Origin: Pseudomonadota bacterium
GTDB lineage: Bacteria > Pseudomonadota > Gammaproteobacteria > Steroidobacterales > Steroidobacteraceae
Length of the DNA stretch: 64,000 bases
Direction: 5' to 3'
NCBI GenBank assembly: GCA_018241505.1
Contig: JAFEDS010000013.1
Coordinates: 63,417 to 127,416, forward strand
Shown: positions 1-8,188 of the stretch, piece after piece
Layout: every line of letters begins with the position of its first letter
Position numbering within the stretch: the first letter of the stretch is position 1
Program-made: the position numbers and the translations under genes
Notes under the pieces: generated by a model
Told to the model about the DNA's origin: nothing
What the model saw: only the letters and a program-made list of their open reading frames with translations
Databases searched by the model: none

Positions 1-907
1 GACTGCTGGTGAAGGAGGCCTCTTGATTGCCGACTTGCTGGGTGATGTCAGCAGTCTGACGGCCCGCATTCGGGACGAACAACGACGTCAGTCCATGTCG
101 CCACGAGCCGTTGCCGGCGGCGCCGCCGCCGAACTGAAACAGACGGTTTACGCCGATGGACCAGCCACTAGCGGGTTCTGCGTCGAAATGAAACCCGGTC
201 AGGCGCGGATCGCCACTGATGTGGGTATCGCCCAGCACAATGTCGTTCGATTTGGACATGCGCGCTGCGAACACTTCGTAGTGGAGGCCGAACGGTGAGA
301 TGGGCGAGTAGTTGGACAGCGTGACGGAGGGCATTGTGGCTGCCTCCGTGCTCATGAGCATGCTGCTGTCGGTCAGCGGCGAGAACCAGTGGGGACGGAA
401 GCCGATATCCAACTGGGCGTACTCGAACCCGAGGCTGACCATGGAGCCGGTGAAATCCGTCCTACCCTGGTAGGCGACGGCGCCGGCATCGACCAGAACG
501 TAGGCGCCGAGCTGAGCATAAACCTGGGCGGACGCATCCCAATGGCTGTCTTCGCGCATGCCGTAACGATTGGGGTCGACGGTGTTTCCGCTCTTTCCGG
601 TCGTAGCGGCTCCCTCGACGCTGGCGTGCGTGATCCCTTCGGTGTGCATGAATCGCTTCAGGTATCGTTCCACCCGCTGGCACAAGGCATGGTCAACCTT
701 GCAGGCCTTGGGCAGGGCATCGATGACCCTCGCGGCGGCGATGGGGCGGGTCATGACCGGCTGGTCGCCGAGAATGAGCACGCGTTCGATCTGAGATTCC
801 ATCTCAGGCTCGAGGTTCAAGGGAAGGTAGGGGCTGACTCCGCGGCCGAAGGCCGCTGTAGACAGTGTGGCCAGCAGCAGCGGCCCGAGGAGTTTTGTTC
901 GCTTCAT
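1..907 (-). CDS. wzi: Wzi-family capsule assembly outer-membrane protein (3' end cut off by window edge)
   Basis: I read this by reverse translation: an open frame of 302 codons runs from an ATG at 907 to the left edge with no stop. It begins with a signal peptide (MKRTKLLGPLLLATLSTAAFG) and continues with a helical N-terminal part and then beta-strand-rich sequence such as YAQLDIGFRPHWFSP and LTGFHFDAEPASGWSIGVNR, which resembles the Wzi/capsule-assembly family. Wzi is an outer-membrane beta-barrel that helps anchor or organise capsule at the surface. It is divergent from the exporter gene next door, sharing a 160-base gap. An in-frame ATG at 925 is possible, but 907 gives the cleaner signal peptide. 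The C-terminal barrel is not visible here. Confidence 0.8.
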   Translation of the reverse strand, partial: MKRTKLLGPLLLATLSTAAFGRGVSPYLPLNLEPEMESQIERVLILGDQPVMTRPIAAARVIDALPKACKVDHALCQRVERYLKRFMHTEGITHASVEGAATTGKSGNTVDPNRYGMREDSHWDASAQVYAQLGAYVLVDAGAVAYQGRTDFTGSMVSLGFEYAQLDIGFRPHWFSPLTDSSMLMSTEAATMPSVTLSNYSPISPFGLHYEVFAARMSKSNDIVLGDTHISGDPRLTGFHFDAEPASGWSIGVNRLFQFGGGAAGNGSWRHGLTSLFVPNAGRQTADITQQVGNQEASFTSS

Positions 908-1067
908 GCACCGCGAGTATGGCATGCGACCCGGAGCCGCGCTTCGGCGGTGCCCGCTTCGGAACCAGTCGCGGCGGGTGCGCTCTAAAGCGAGTCCTCG
1001 AGAACTGCCCGCCTTCAGTACACTAGCGTCCTGTCACGCGTATAGGCGACAAAGGATTCTGAACAAC

Positions 1068-4055
1068 GTGATTCGACGTCCGGTGGTGATGCTGCTTGCG
1101 GTCCTCCTCGCCCTGACCCTGATGGGCACCTGGTTGCTGCGTAACGAGGCGCACGCGCAGGCCGTTACGCCGAGCGCCGATCAGCTCGACATGTTTCGGA
1201 ACCTGTCTTCGGAACAGCAACAGAATATTCTGCGTTCCATCGGCGGCGCGCTCGGCGGCAATCAGGGTGGCGGACTGGGCGGGCTCAGCGGCGGCTCCCT
1301 GGGGCTCGGTCAACGCAATCAGGATCGGGACAACCAGCTCGACACGCTTCTCCAGGGCCGGATGCGCAACGAGGAGACGGAAGAACCGGAGCCGTTGATT
1401 CCGAAGTTGCGGCCGGATGACTGGGTCATTGTGGAGATCGACTTTCATCTGCCACCGCGTCCCCAGCCAACTATTCCGCTGGGTGTGCAGGCCATCGGTG
1501 GTGGCGGTGTGCCGGGTGGCCAGCCGCCCGGCGGCCAGCAGGCCGCGGCGGCGGGAGCGACCATCCCCACGCAGGTTCCGGTGATTCCGGGCGCGACGGG
1601 AGGCTCCGTTCAATCATCGGGGTCGCAGCCGCCGGCTGACATGTCCGATGAGGAAGCGCAGCGTCTGAAGGAGCTGATCAGGCTCATCCGCGCTCGCAAT
1701 CCCTATAAGTTGTCACACGATGGTGTGTTGTATCTGCCGGGGTTCCAGGGCATTCCCCTTGCGGGACTCATTGAAGACCTGGCGACACTGCGTCTGAAGG
1801 TTGAGCCGGCCTTGACGGGGCTCGATGTGCGCGTCACGCGCCTGCCGCTCGAGAAGACCGGCGCGGAAGGCCTGAAGGCGTTTGGCTATGACCTGTTCAT
1901 GCATCCAGCCTCGACGTTTGCCCCGGTCACTAACGTTCCGGTGCCCGCCGACTACGTACTCGGCGCCGGCGATGAAATTCAGGTCCAGTTGTATGGAACG
2001 CAGAACCGGAATCTTTTCCTGCAAGTCGGTCGCGATGGCCGCATCAACTTCCCGGAGCTCGGGCCGATCAACGTCGCGGGCCAGCGCTTCACCAGCATCA
2101 AGGAACAGATCGAGGCGCGCGTCCCCCGCGAGATGGTGGGTACCCGGGCCAGCGTTGCCATGGGTGACACGCGCTCGATCCGGGTCTTTGTGCTGGGCGA
2201 GACCAACCGCCCCGGGTCCTACACAATCAGCGGACTCGGCACGATCACCTCGGCGCTGTATGCGTCCGGCGGCGTCAAATCGATCGGTTCCCTGCGCAAT
2301 ATCCAACTGAAACGCCAGGGCGCGGTGGTGCACAACCTCGACCTGTACGACATGTTGATTCGGGGCGACACCACCGATGACACGAAACTTCTGCCCGGCG
2401 ACGTGATTTTCGTGCCGCCGGTGGGCCCCACGGTCAGTGTTGACGGCCAGGTGCATCGCCCCGCCATCTATGAGCTGAAGGGTGAAACGACCGTTGCCGA
2501 GCTGGTCGCCCTGGCGGGCGGCCTGTTGCCGGAGGCGGACACTTCAAACGCGATGCTGACGCGAATCGACCCGAATCAACATCGTATCGTGCTGCCGGTC
2601 GAAATCGCCGGTCGCAACGGCAAGACCGAGGCCATCCACAACGGCGACGTATTGCGAGTCATGCGCCTGCGGCCCACTTTGGACGCCGGAATTACCGTGA
2701 AGGGCCAGGTGTTCACGCCTGGCGCATTTGCGTACCGCAATGGCATCCGACTGACGGACGTCATTCATTCAGTTGATGAGTTGCAACCGAATGCCGACCT
2801 GCACTACCTGTTGATCCGGCGCGAGTATCCGCCGGATCGGCACATCGGTGTGCTGTCCGCGGACCTGTCCAAGGCGTTGGCCGCACCGGGCTCGAAAGCG
2901 GACCTGCAGCTCATGCCGCGCGATCAGATCACCGTGTTCGACCTGGCCTCGGGCCGCGACCGGGTGATCAAGCCGTTGATGGATGAGTTGCGGTTGCAAT
3001 CGAACCTCGCGGAACCCACCCCGCTGGTGAAGGTGGATGGCCGGATCAAGGTGCCGGGCTCCTATCCGCTCGAGCCGGGCATGCGCGTGAGCGATCTCAT
3101 ACGGGCTGGCGGCAGCCTGCAGGACTCCGCTTACGGCAATACCGCCGAGTTGATGCGCATGGATGTGACGAGCGGTGAAATTCGCCGCACCGAGCTCATA
3201 GAAATCGATCTGGCGAAGGCTTTGCGCGGCGACCCGGGCGCCGACATCACCTTGGCGCCGTTCGACCTGCTGACCATCAAGGAGCTGCCGCAGTGGAGCG
3301 GCCAGGAGACTGTGTTGCTCCAGGGCGAGGTCCGCTTCCCGGGCCGCTATGCCGTCAAGCGCGGCGAGACGCTGCAGTCCGTGATCCGGCGGGCAGGTGG
3401 GCTGACCGACTTCGCTTTCCCGGCAGGGGCCGTGTTTACTCGCGAGGAGCTGCGCAAGCGCGAGCAGACCGAGATGGATGATCTCGCGGAACGCATGCAA
3501 CATGATCTCACCATCCTCGCGCTGCAGGCGGTCGCCACCAATTCAGGCGGCAACGGTGCCGGTACGATTTCGGTCGGACAGTCGCTGCTGTCGCAATTGA
3601 AGGCGACCAAGGCCGTAGGTCGCCTCGTAATCGATCTGCCGCGCAGCATGAATGCGAAACCCGGTTCCGAAGCTGACATCGTGCTGCGCGAGGGCGACCG
3701 CCTGATCGTGCCTAAATTCCAACAGGAGGTCACGGTTATCGGCGAGGTACAGAATGCCACTTCTCATCTGTATCGCTCGGGAACCACGCGTGACGATTAC
3801 GTCGCGCAAAGCGGCGGAACCACGCGTCGTGCGGACAAGAGCCGGATCTACGTTGTCCGCGCCAATGGCAGTGTCGTTGCACATGAAAGCAACCGTTGGT
3901 TCAGCCGATCCGATGAGCCCATGCACCCGGGCGATACCGTGGTGGTGCCGCTGGATGCCGAGAAGATGCCGGCGTTGCCGTTCTGGCAGGCGGTGACCGG
4001 GATCTTCTACAACGTAGCCATTGCCGCGGCGGCTGTGCATTCGTTCCAAAATTGA
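1068..4055 (+). CDS. Poly-SLBB polysaccharide export protein (Wza-type outer-membrane exporter)
   Basis: A 995-residue exporter. A signal segment with an AHAQA cleavage site and no lipobox cysteine is followed by a Gly/Gln/Pro-rich low-complexity stretch (about 55-200), the FGYDLF motif, a Poly_export domain (about 290-365, starting at PVPADYVLGAGDEIQVQLYG) and then a long series of SLBB repeats to about residue 930. A hydrophobic segment ends the protein. Canonical Wza is about 380 residues with two SLBB-type domains, so this is the long family found in many gammaproteobacterial EPS loci; extra repeats probably extend the periplasmic channel. I chose the GTG at 1068 because AAAGGA lies 11 bases upstream and the signal peptide follows at once; an upstream in-frame extension to 867 runs through the promoter area and has no export signal. 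Confidence 0.9.
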   Translation: MIRRPVVMLLAVLLALTLMGTWLLRNEAHAQAVTPSADQLDMFRNLSSEQQQNILRSIGGALGGNQGGGLGGLSGGSLGLGQRNQDRDNQLDTLLQGRMRNEETEEPEPLIPKLRPDDWVIVEIDFHLPPRPQPTIPLGVQAIGGGGVPGGQPPGGQQAAAAGATIPTQVPVIPGATGGSVQSSGSQPPADMSDEEAQRLKELIRLIRARNPYKLSHDGVLYLPGFQGIPLAGLIEDLATLRLKVEPALTGLDVRVTRLPLEKTGAEGLKAFGYDLFMHPASTFAPVTNVPVPADYVLGAGDEIQVQLYGTQNRNLFLQVGRDGRINFPELGPINVAGQRFTSIKEQIEARVPREMVGTRASVAMGDTRSIRVFVLGETNRPGSYTISGLGTITSALYASGGVKSIGSLRNIQLKRQGAVVHNLDLYDMLIRGDTTDDTKLLPGDVIFVPPVGPTVSVDGQVHRPAIYELKGETTVAELVALAGGLLPEADTSNAMLTRIDPNQHRIVLPVEIAGRNGKTEAIHNGDVLRVMRLRPTLDAGITVKGQVFTPGAFAYRNGIRLTDVIHSVDELQPNADLHYLLIRREYPPDRHIGVLSADLSKALAAPGSKADLQLMPRDQITVFDLASGRDRVIKPLMDELRLQSNLAEPTPLVKVDGRIKVPGSYPLEPGMRVSDLIRAGGSLQDSAYGNTAELMRMDVTSGEIRRTELIEIDLAKALRGDPGADITLAPFDLLTIKELPQWSGQETVLLQGEVRFPGRYAVKRGETLQSVIRRAGGLTDFAFPAGAVFTREELRKREQTEMDDLAERMQHDLTILALQAVATNSGGNGAGTISVGQSLLSQLKATKAVGRLVIDLPRSMNAKPGSEADIVLREGDRLIVPKFQQEVTVIGEVQNATSHLYRSGTTRDDYVAQSGGTTRRADKSRIYVVRANGSVVAHESNRWFSRSDEPMHPGDTVVVPLDAEKMPALPFWQAVTGIFYNVAIAAAAVHSFQN

Positions 4056-4080
4056 CAGCCCGCAGGCGGCGCCCTAAACT
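4052..4080 (+). promoter_or_regulatory. Sigma70-type promoter of the antiterminator gene
   Basis: A perfect -35 TTGACA (4052-4057) overlaps the stop codon of the exporter gene, followed by a 17-base spacer and a -10 TAAACT (4075-4080, four of six consensus bases). The predicted start near 4087 falls inside the 17-base dyad described separately. It would drive the antiterminator and Wzz genes. Confidence 0.6.
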
Positions 4081-4085
4081 CGTGC

Positions 4086-4102
4086 GTTCAATGGTTGAAC
4101 GC
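4086..4102 (+). promoter_or_regulatory. Inverted-repeat operator, copy 1
   Basis: GTTCAATGGTTGAACGC. Within the slightly longer 4084-4102 stretch the arms GCGTTCAA and TTGAACGC are perfect complements around TGG. It starts 5 bases after the -10 and ends directly before the ATG chosen for the antiterminator gene. The same 17 bases, with one change at the dyad centre, recur at 5540. The position is that of a repressor operator; the likely binder is the MarR-type regulator encoded at 5586 (inference). Confidence 0.6.
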
Positions 4103-4627
4103 ATGATAGGGCCCCTATTGCGCTGGTACCTGGTCCACACGAAGTCGGCATCCGAATCAGTGGCTCGTGAGAACCTCGAGCGCCAGCGTTACGACGTCTA
4201 TCTGCCGCGCATCGTGGAGTCGGTGCGCCGGGGCGAGCGCCGCATCGACCGGATTGCTCCGCTCTTCCCACGGTACCTGTTTTTGCGTCTCAACGAAGGG
4301 CAACAGGCTTTGGCGCCGGTGGCATCCACCATAGGTGTCGCGGCCATCGTGCGTTTCGGGTCTCAATACACCATTGTTCCGGACCGCGTCGTCAGGGAGC
4401 TGCAGGAGCGGGCGGACCCCCATTCAGGTCTGCATCGTCTCAACAGCGAGTCGCGCCTGACACCAGGCGCCACCGTCCGCATCCGGCGCGGGCCATTTGA
4501 AGGACTGGAGGGCGTGTTCGAGCGTGCCGCCGGCGCCGATCGGGTCGTGGTGTTGCTCAACCTGCTCGGGCAGGCCTCGCAGGTGTGTGTTTCGAGGGAG
4601 TCCATCTTGTTGAGCCGCGTCGTATGA
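4103..4627 (+). CDS. rfaH: RfaH/NusG-type transcription antiterminator
   Basis: A 174-residue specialised NusG paralogue. An NGN domain (about 7-105: LRWYLVHTKSASESVARENL, then LFPRYLFLRL) is followed by a linker and a KOW domain (about 125-170, GATVRIRRGPFEGLEGVFE). RfaH binds RNA polymerase paused at an ops site and suppresses termination and pausing in long surface-polysaccharide operons. A perfect ops element lies 1.4 kb downstream in front of legB, so this protein probably acts on that operon. I chose the ATG at 4103, next to the RWYLVHTK start typical of the family; ATG 4091 and TTG 4052 are in frame but overlap the operator and promoter. It overlaps the Wzz gene by ATGA. Confidence 0.88.
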   Translation: MIGPLLRWYLVHTKSASESVARENLERQRYDVYLPRIVESVRRGERRIDRIAPLFPRYLFLRLNEGQQALAPVASTIGVAAIVRFGSQYTIVPDRVVRELQERADPHSGLHRLNSESRLTPGATVRIRRGPFEGLEGVFERAAGADRVVVLLNLLGQASQVCVSRESILLSRVV

Positions 4628-5475
4628 ACGATGACCAGGAGCTGAGCCTGGCCAGCATCAGCCAGTTTCTCCGGCGCCACCGTATGTTGGTGGGAATTGC
4701 CGCGCTGTTGGGTGCGTTGCTGATCGGCATCCGCTCGTTCATGACTCCCCCCTATTTCCGGGCAGAGACCAGCGTGACCGAGGTCCGCGACAAGGGCATG
4801 GCGAATGTCTCATCGCTGGCCTCCCAATTGGGCGGCCTCGCGTCCCTGGCAGGCGTCAATATCCCCGCGGGCGGCGCGGCCGGCAACCAGGAGTTCGCCG
4901 CCGTGTTGGAATCCAACCGGCTGACGGCGGAGTTCATCAAGCGCAACGACCTGATTCCCGTGTTGTTGCGCGAGTCGTCGAAGCCGCCCACGATGTGGCG
5001 GGCGGTGCGCTATTTCCGCGAGAACGTGTTGACCATCCGCCGCGACAAGTTGAAGGGCCTCACGACCATTACCATGGAGTGGCAGGATGCGAAGATCGCG
5101 GCGCGCTGGGCCAACGACTATGTGATGCTCGCCAATGAGCTGCTGCGCGACCGTGCCATCGACGAGTCCAGCCGCAACATTGCCTACCTGAACCGCGAGA
5201 TGGGCAAGACCGATTCGGTTGATTTGCGCAAGGTGATGTACAGCATCATCGAGAACGAGACGAAGACCCTGATGGTGGCCAACGGCCGGATCGACTACGC
5301 CTACGAAGTCGTCGACCCGGCGGTGCCGCCGGAGCTCAAGGCCGGGCCGCATCGACTCTTGAACACGCTCATTGGGCTCGTGCTCGGCTTCGTGCTGGGC
5401 AGCGGCATCGCCTTTGTTGTCGAGTCGGTCGGCGCCCGGCGCGGCCAGCAGCCGGCGCTCGCGCGGGGAGTGTGA
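4624..5475 (+). CDS. wzz: Wzz-type chain-length determinant (no kinase domain)
   Basis: A 283-residue inner-membrane protein. Membrane segments at about 22-42 and about 250-272 flank a periplasmic region with the Wzz pattern (YFRAETSVTEV near the first segment, VVDPAVPPELKAGPHR just before the second). The C-terminus stops about a dozen residues into the cytoplasm, so there is no fused BY-kinase domain, and no separate Wzc/Wzb pair is visible in the window. The likely role is control of polymer length with the Wzy polymerase at 38.1 kb. The start ATG overlaps the antiterminator stop codon (ATGA), indicating translational coupling. Confidence 0.82.
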   Translation: MNDDQELSLASISQFLRRHRMLVGIAALLGALLIGIRSFMTPPYFRAETSVTEVRDKGMANVSSLASQLGGLASLAGVNIPAGGAAGNQEFAAVLESNRLTAEFIKRNDLIPVLLRESSKPPTMWRAVRYFRENVLTIRRDKLKGLTTITMEWQDAKIAARWANDYVMLANELLRDRAIDESSRNIAYLNREMGKTDSVDLRKVMYSIIENETKTLMVANGRIDYAYEVVDPAVPPELKAGPHRLLNTLIGLVLGFVLGSGIAFVVESVGARRGQQPALARGV

Positions 5476-5480
5476 GCCGC

Positions 5481-5497
5481 GCGGCAATTCTTGCCGC
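5481..5497 (+). other. Short perfect hairpin after wzz
   Basis: GCGGCAA-TTC-TTGCCGC, a perfect 7-base stem six bases after the wzz stop codon and six bases before the next -35. No T-run follows, so it is not a textbook intrinsic terminator; it may stabilise the upstream 3' end or weaken read-through. Confidence 0.45.
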
Positions 5498-5502
5498 CCA
5501 GG

Positions 5503-5533
5503 TTGACGGCCTTGCGATGCGCATCGTTAAATA
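5503..5533 (+). promoter_or_regulatory. Promoter of the EPS-associated regulator and downstream operon
   Basis: -35 TTGACG (5503-5508), 18-base spacer, -10 TTAAAT (5527-5532). The layout mirrors the promoter at 4052: the dyad begins 7 bases after this hexamer, at the predicted transcription start. No better promoter is visible between the regulator and legB, so this is a candidate start for the 44 kb operon as well. Confidence 0.5.
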
Positions 5534-5539
5534 TCGACT

Positions 5540-5556
5540 GTTCAATGATTGAACGC
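5540..5556 (+). promoter_or_regulatory. Inverted-repeat operator, copy 2
   Basis: GTTCAATGATTGAACGC, identical to the copy at 4086-4102 except for one base at the dyad centre (TGA against TGG). It lies 30 bases before the start codon of the MarR-type regulator, as expected for an autoregulatory operator. Confidence 0.6.
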
Positions 5557-5585
5557 ACCCGAACGAGCCTCACCGGCCCCACCAG

Positions 5586-5918
5586 ATGCTCACTGAAGAA
5601 GTCCGCTACAAGCTTCTGAAGCTCCTCGAGCCCAATCCGCAGCTCAGTCAGCGCGAAGTGGCCAAGGAGCTCGGCATCAGTCTCGGCAAGGTCAACTATT
5701 GCCTGCAGGCCCTGGTGGACAAGGGTTGGATCAAGGCTGCCAACTTCAAGAACAGCAACAACAAGACTGCTTATATGTATCTGCTGACTCCGCGAGGGTT
5801 CGAGGAGAAGGCGCGCGTGACCTCGCGATTCCTGCACACCAAGGTGCAGGAATACGAGGCCCTGCGCAAAGAGATCGAACAGCTTCGCCGTGAGGCGGAG
5901 CTGCAAAACCGAAAATAG
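5586..5918 (+). CDS. MarR-type EPS-associated transcriptional regulator
   Basis: A 110-residue winged-helix protein. The helix-turn-helix lies at about 18-45 ([20 protein letters not shown]), the wing follows ([12 protein letters not shown] to [14 protein letters not shown]), and a charged helix at about 80-108 probably forms a dimer coiled coil. It matches in layout the small MarR-like regulators regularly found in EPS loci. It has no ligand-binding domain. The paired dyads at 4086 and 5540 suggest it controls its own promoter and that of the antiterminator gene; this is inference from position. It sits between wzz and the ops-bearing leg operon. Confidence 0.82.
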   Translation: MLTEEVRYKLLKLLEPNPQLSQREVAKELGISLGKVNYCLQALVDKGWIKAANFKNSNNKTAYMYLLTPRGFEEKARVTSRFLHTKVQEYEALRKEIEQLRREAELQNRK

Positions 5919-5982
5919 CGACCCCGGGCGGGAGCCTGGCGCGCTGTTGACTGATGCGATGGTTTCAATTGCCGCGTCGCAG

Positions 5983-5994
5983 GGCGGTAGCGTG
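5983..5994 (+). promoter_or_regulatory. ops element for RfaH recruitment
   Basis: GGCGGTAGCGTG, identical to the 12-base ops core known from enterobacterial RfaH-controlled operons. It lies six bases before the legB start codon, in the transcribed leader of the long operon, on the correct strand. RfaH is recruited when polymerase pauses at ops. An RfaH-type gene lies 1.4 kb upstream. Confidence 0.85.
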
Positions 5995-5999
5995 CCTGA

Positions 6000-7001
6000 A
6001 TGAAGTCGAAAATTCTCATTACCGGGGCCGATGGTTTCATCGGCTCCCATCTGACCGAAGCGGCCGTGCGCGCCGGCTACGATGTGCGCGCGTTCGTGTT
6101 GTACAACTCGTTCGGCTCCTGGGGCTGGCTCGATCAGTGTGGCGCCGATGTGCGCGGCCAGTTCGAAGCCTTCGGCGGTGATGTGCGCGATCCCAACGGG
6201 GTGCGTACGGCGATGAAGGGATGCGATGCGGTGTTGCATCTGGCGGCCTTGATCGCCATTCCCTACTCGTATCATTCGCCCGACACGTACGTTGATACCA
6301 ACGTGAAAGGGACGCTGAACGTGGTCCAGGCGGCGCGCGACCTGGGGGTCGCGCGAGTGGTGCACACTTCAACCAGCGAAGTGTACGGCACCGCCCGGTT
6401 TGTCCCCATTACGGAGGAGCATCCGCTGCAGGGCCAATCACCGTATTCGGCGAGCAAGATCGGCGCCGACCAGATTGCCTTGTCGTTTTACAGTTCCTTC
6501 GGCACGCCCGTAACGGTGGTCCGTCCGTTCAACACTTACGGCCCGCGCCAATCGGCGCGCGCGGTCATTCCAACCGTGATGACTCAGATTGCCAGCGGCA
6601 TGCGCCGGATCAAGCTGGGAGCCCTGAGTCCGACGCGCGATTTCAACTACGTCGACGATACGGTTGCGGGCTTCCTCGCCGCCTTGAGCAGCGAGCGCGC
6701 TGTCGGTGAAGTCATCAACACGGGCAGTGGTTTTGAGATTTCAATCGGCGATACGGCCCGGCTCATTGCCTCGGTCATGGAGGCCGAAATCGAGATCGTG
6801 AGCGATGAGCAGCGGCTGCGGCCGGAAAAAAGCGAGGTCGAACGGCTTTGCGCGGCCAACGGCAAGGCGCGCGAGCTGCTCGGCTGGGAACCGCGTTATG
6901 CGGGCCTCGAGGGCTTGCGGCGCGGACTGACCGCCACGGCTGCCTTCTTCCGCGACCCGCAAAACCTGCGCCTGTACAAGTCCGATCGCTACAACTTGTG
7001 A
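6000..7001 (+). CDS. legB: NAD-dependent GDP-GlcNAc 4,6-dehydratase LegB
   Basis: A 333-residue extended SDR. The NAD motif GADGFIGSH is at 9-17, the catalytic TSTSEVYG stretch at about 122, and SPYSASK (catalytic Tyr/Lys) at about 148-154. The region PYSYHSPDTYVDTNVKGTLN is typical of LegB. In the Campylobacter legionaminic pathway LegB converts GDP-GlcNAc to the 4-keto-6-deoxy sugar. It is followed by legC, legH, legI and legG in a gene-overlapping series, which supports the assignment. It is the first gene after the ops element. Confidence 0.9.
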   Translation: MKSKILITGADGFIGSHLTEAAVRAGYDVRAFVLYNSFGSWGWLDQCGADVRGQFEAFGGDVRDPNGVRTAMKGCDAVLHLAALIAIPYSYHSPDTYVDTNVKGTLNVVQAARDLGVARVVHTSTSEVYGTARFVPITEEHPLQGQSPYSASKIGADQIALSFYSSFGTPVTVVRPFNTYGPRQSARAVIPTVMTQIASGMRRIKLGALSPTRDFNYVDDTVAGFLAALSSERAVGEVINTGSGFEISIGDTARLIASVMEAEIEIVSDEQRLRPEKSEVERLCAANGKARELLGWEPRYAGLEGLRRGLTATAAFFRDPQNLRLYKSDRYNL

Positions 7002-8188
7002 ACGCCGCTTTCAGTCACCCGGAACCTGTTGCCGCCATACTCCAGGCAATCCGTGCCGTCGTGGGACCTCGCCAGGTGCCGTTGCACGAGCCATGTTTCG
7101 CGGGCAATGAATGGGTGTACCTGAAGGAGTGCCTGGACTCGACGTTTGTTTCGTCCGTCGGCAAGTTCGTCGACCGCTTCGAGGCGGAGCTGGCAAGCTT
7201 CACCGGCGCCAGACATGCGATCGCAGTGGCAAATGGCACAGCCGCGCTGCATGTTGCCCTGCTGCTGGCGGGCGTGCGTCCCGGTGATGAAGTTCTCATG
7301 CCTGCGTTGACATTCGCGGCCACTGCCAACGCCGTTGCCTACTGCAGCGCCGTGCCACACTTCGTCGATTGCGAGCAGCGTACCCTCGGTCTCGATCCTC
7401 ATGCGTTGCGGGACTACCTGCAATCAATCGCCGAGATTCGCTCCGGACAATGCTTCAATCGCAGCACCGGCCGGCCGCTGCGTGTCGTGTTGCCGATGCA
7501 CGCATTCGGACACCCCATGGATATCGAGGCGACGCTGGCCGTTGCCCGGGATTTCCATCTGCAAGTGGTGGAAGATGCCGCCGAGTCGCTTGGCAGCACT
7601 GTCGGCGGACGCCATACGGGCACTTTCGGCTCGTTGGGGACCCTCAGCTTCAACGGCAACAAGACCATTACCACCGGCGGTGGTGGCGCAATCCTCGTGA
7701 ACGACAGCGCGCTGGCGAAGCGCGCCAAGCACCTCACCACGACCGCCAAAATGCCGCATCGCTGGGAATACCGGCACGATGAAGTTGGGTTCAACTATCG
7801 GCTGCCGAATCTCAATGCCGCGCTCGGCTGCGCGCAGCTCGAGCAGTTGCCCGGACTGCTGCGCTCGAAGCGCCGCCTGTTCGAGCTCTACGCCGCCGCC
7901 TTCGCGCGAGTTTCCCAGGTGCATCTCGTAGCCGAACCGGCCAACTGCTCCAGCAACTACTGGCTGCAGACTCTGTTGCTGGACGAGGCGGTCGCTGACC
8001 GGCGCGATCAGGTATTGGCGGCCACCAACGATGCAGGCCTGATGACGCGTCCCGCCTGGACGCTGATGCATCGGATGGCGCATTTCAGTGCCTGCCCGCG
8101 TATGAGCCTGCCGGTGTCCGAATCGCTGGAGCGCCGCCTGATCAATATCCCCAGCAGCGCCCAGTTGGCGCAGTCGGCAAGCGCGTGA
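6998..8188 (+). CDS. legC: PLP aminotransferase LegC
   Basis: A 396-residue DegT/DnrJ-type aminotransferase. The PLP lysine is about K222 in FNGNKTITTGGGG, and the earlier AVANGTAALHVALLLAGVRP motif binds the cofactor phosphate. The long insertion after RDYLQSIAEI, with the VVLPMHAFGHPMDIEA block, is characteristic of LegC. It transfers an amino group to C4 of the keto sugar made by LegB. The GTG start at 6998 overlaps the legB stop as GTGA and fixes the N-terminus; longer in-frame starts lie inside legB. Confidence 0.9.
   Translation: MNAAFSHPEPVAAILQAIRAVVGPRQVPLHEPCFAGNEWVYLKECLDSTFVSSVGKFVDRFEAELASFTGARHAIAVANGTAALHVALLLAGVRPGDEVLMPALTFAATANAVAYCSAVPHFVDCEQRTLGLDPHALRDYLQSIAEIRSGQCFNRSTGRPLRVVLPMHAFGHPMDIEATLAVARDFHLQVVEDAAESLGSTVGGRHTGTFGSLGTLSFNGNKTITTGGGGAILVNDSALAKRAKHLTTTAKMPHRWEYRHDEVGFNYRLPNLNAALGCAQLEQLPGLLRSKRRLFELYAAAFARVSQVHLVAEPANCSSNYWLQTLLLDEAVADRRDQVLAATNDAGLMTRPAWTLMHRMAHFSACPRMSLPVSESLERRLINIPSSAQLAQSASA

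Noticed and set aside
389-988. 199-codon plus-strand open frame at the left end
   Set aside because: It is antisense to the Wzi-type gene, which has a signal peptide and family features; the plus-strand translation has none.
1014-1050. Promoter of the SLBB gene (TACACT at 1019)
   Set aside because: No acceptable -35 at the right distance; too weak to list.
867-1067. N-terminal extension of the SLBB exporter to 867
   Set aside because: The extension is Arg-rich without export signal and spans the divergent promoter area; GTG 1068 has a Shine-Dalgarno and signal peptide.
5481-5497. Hairpin after wzz as an intrinsic terminator
   Set aside because: Stem is good, but there is no T-run; listed only as a hairpin.
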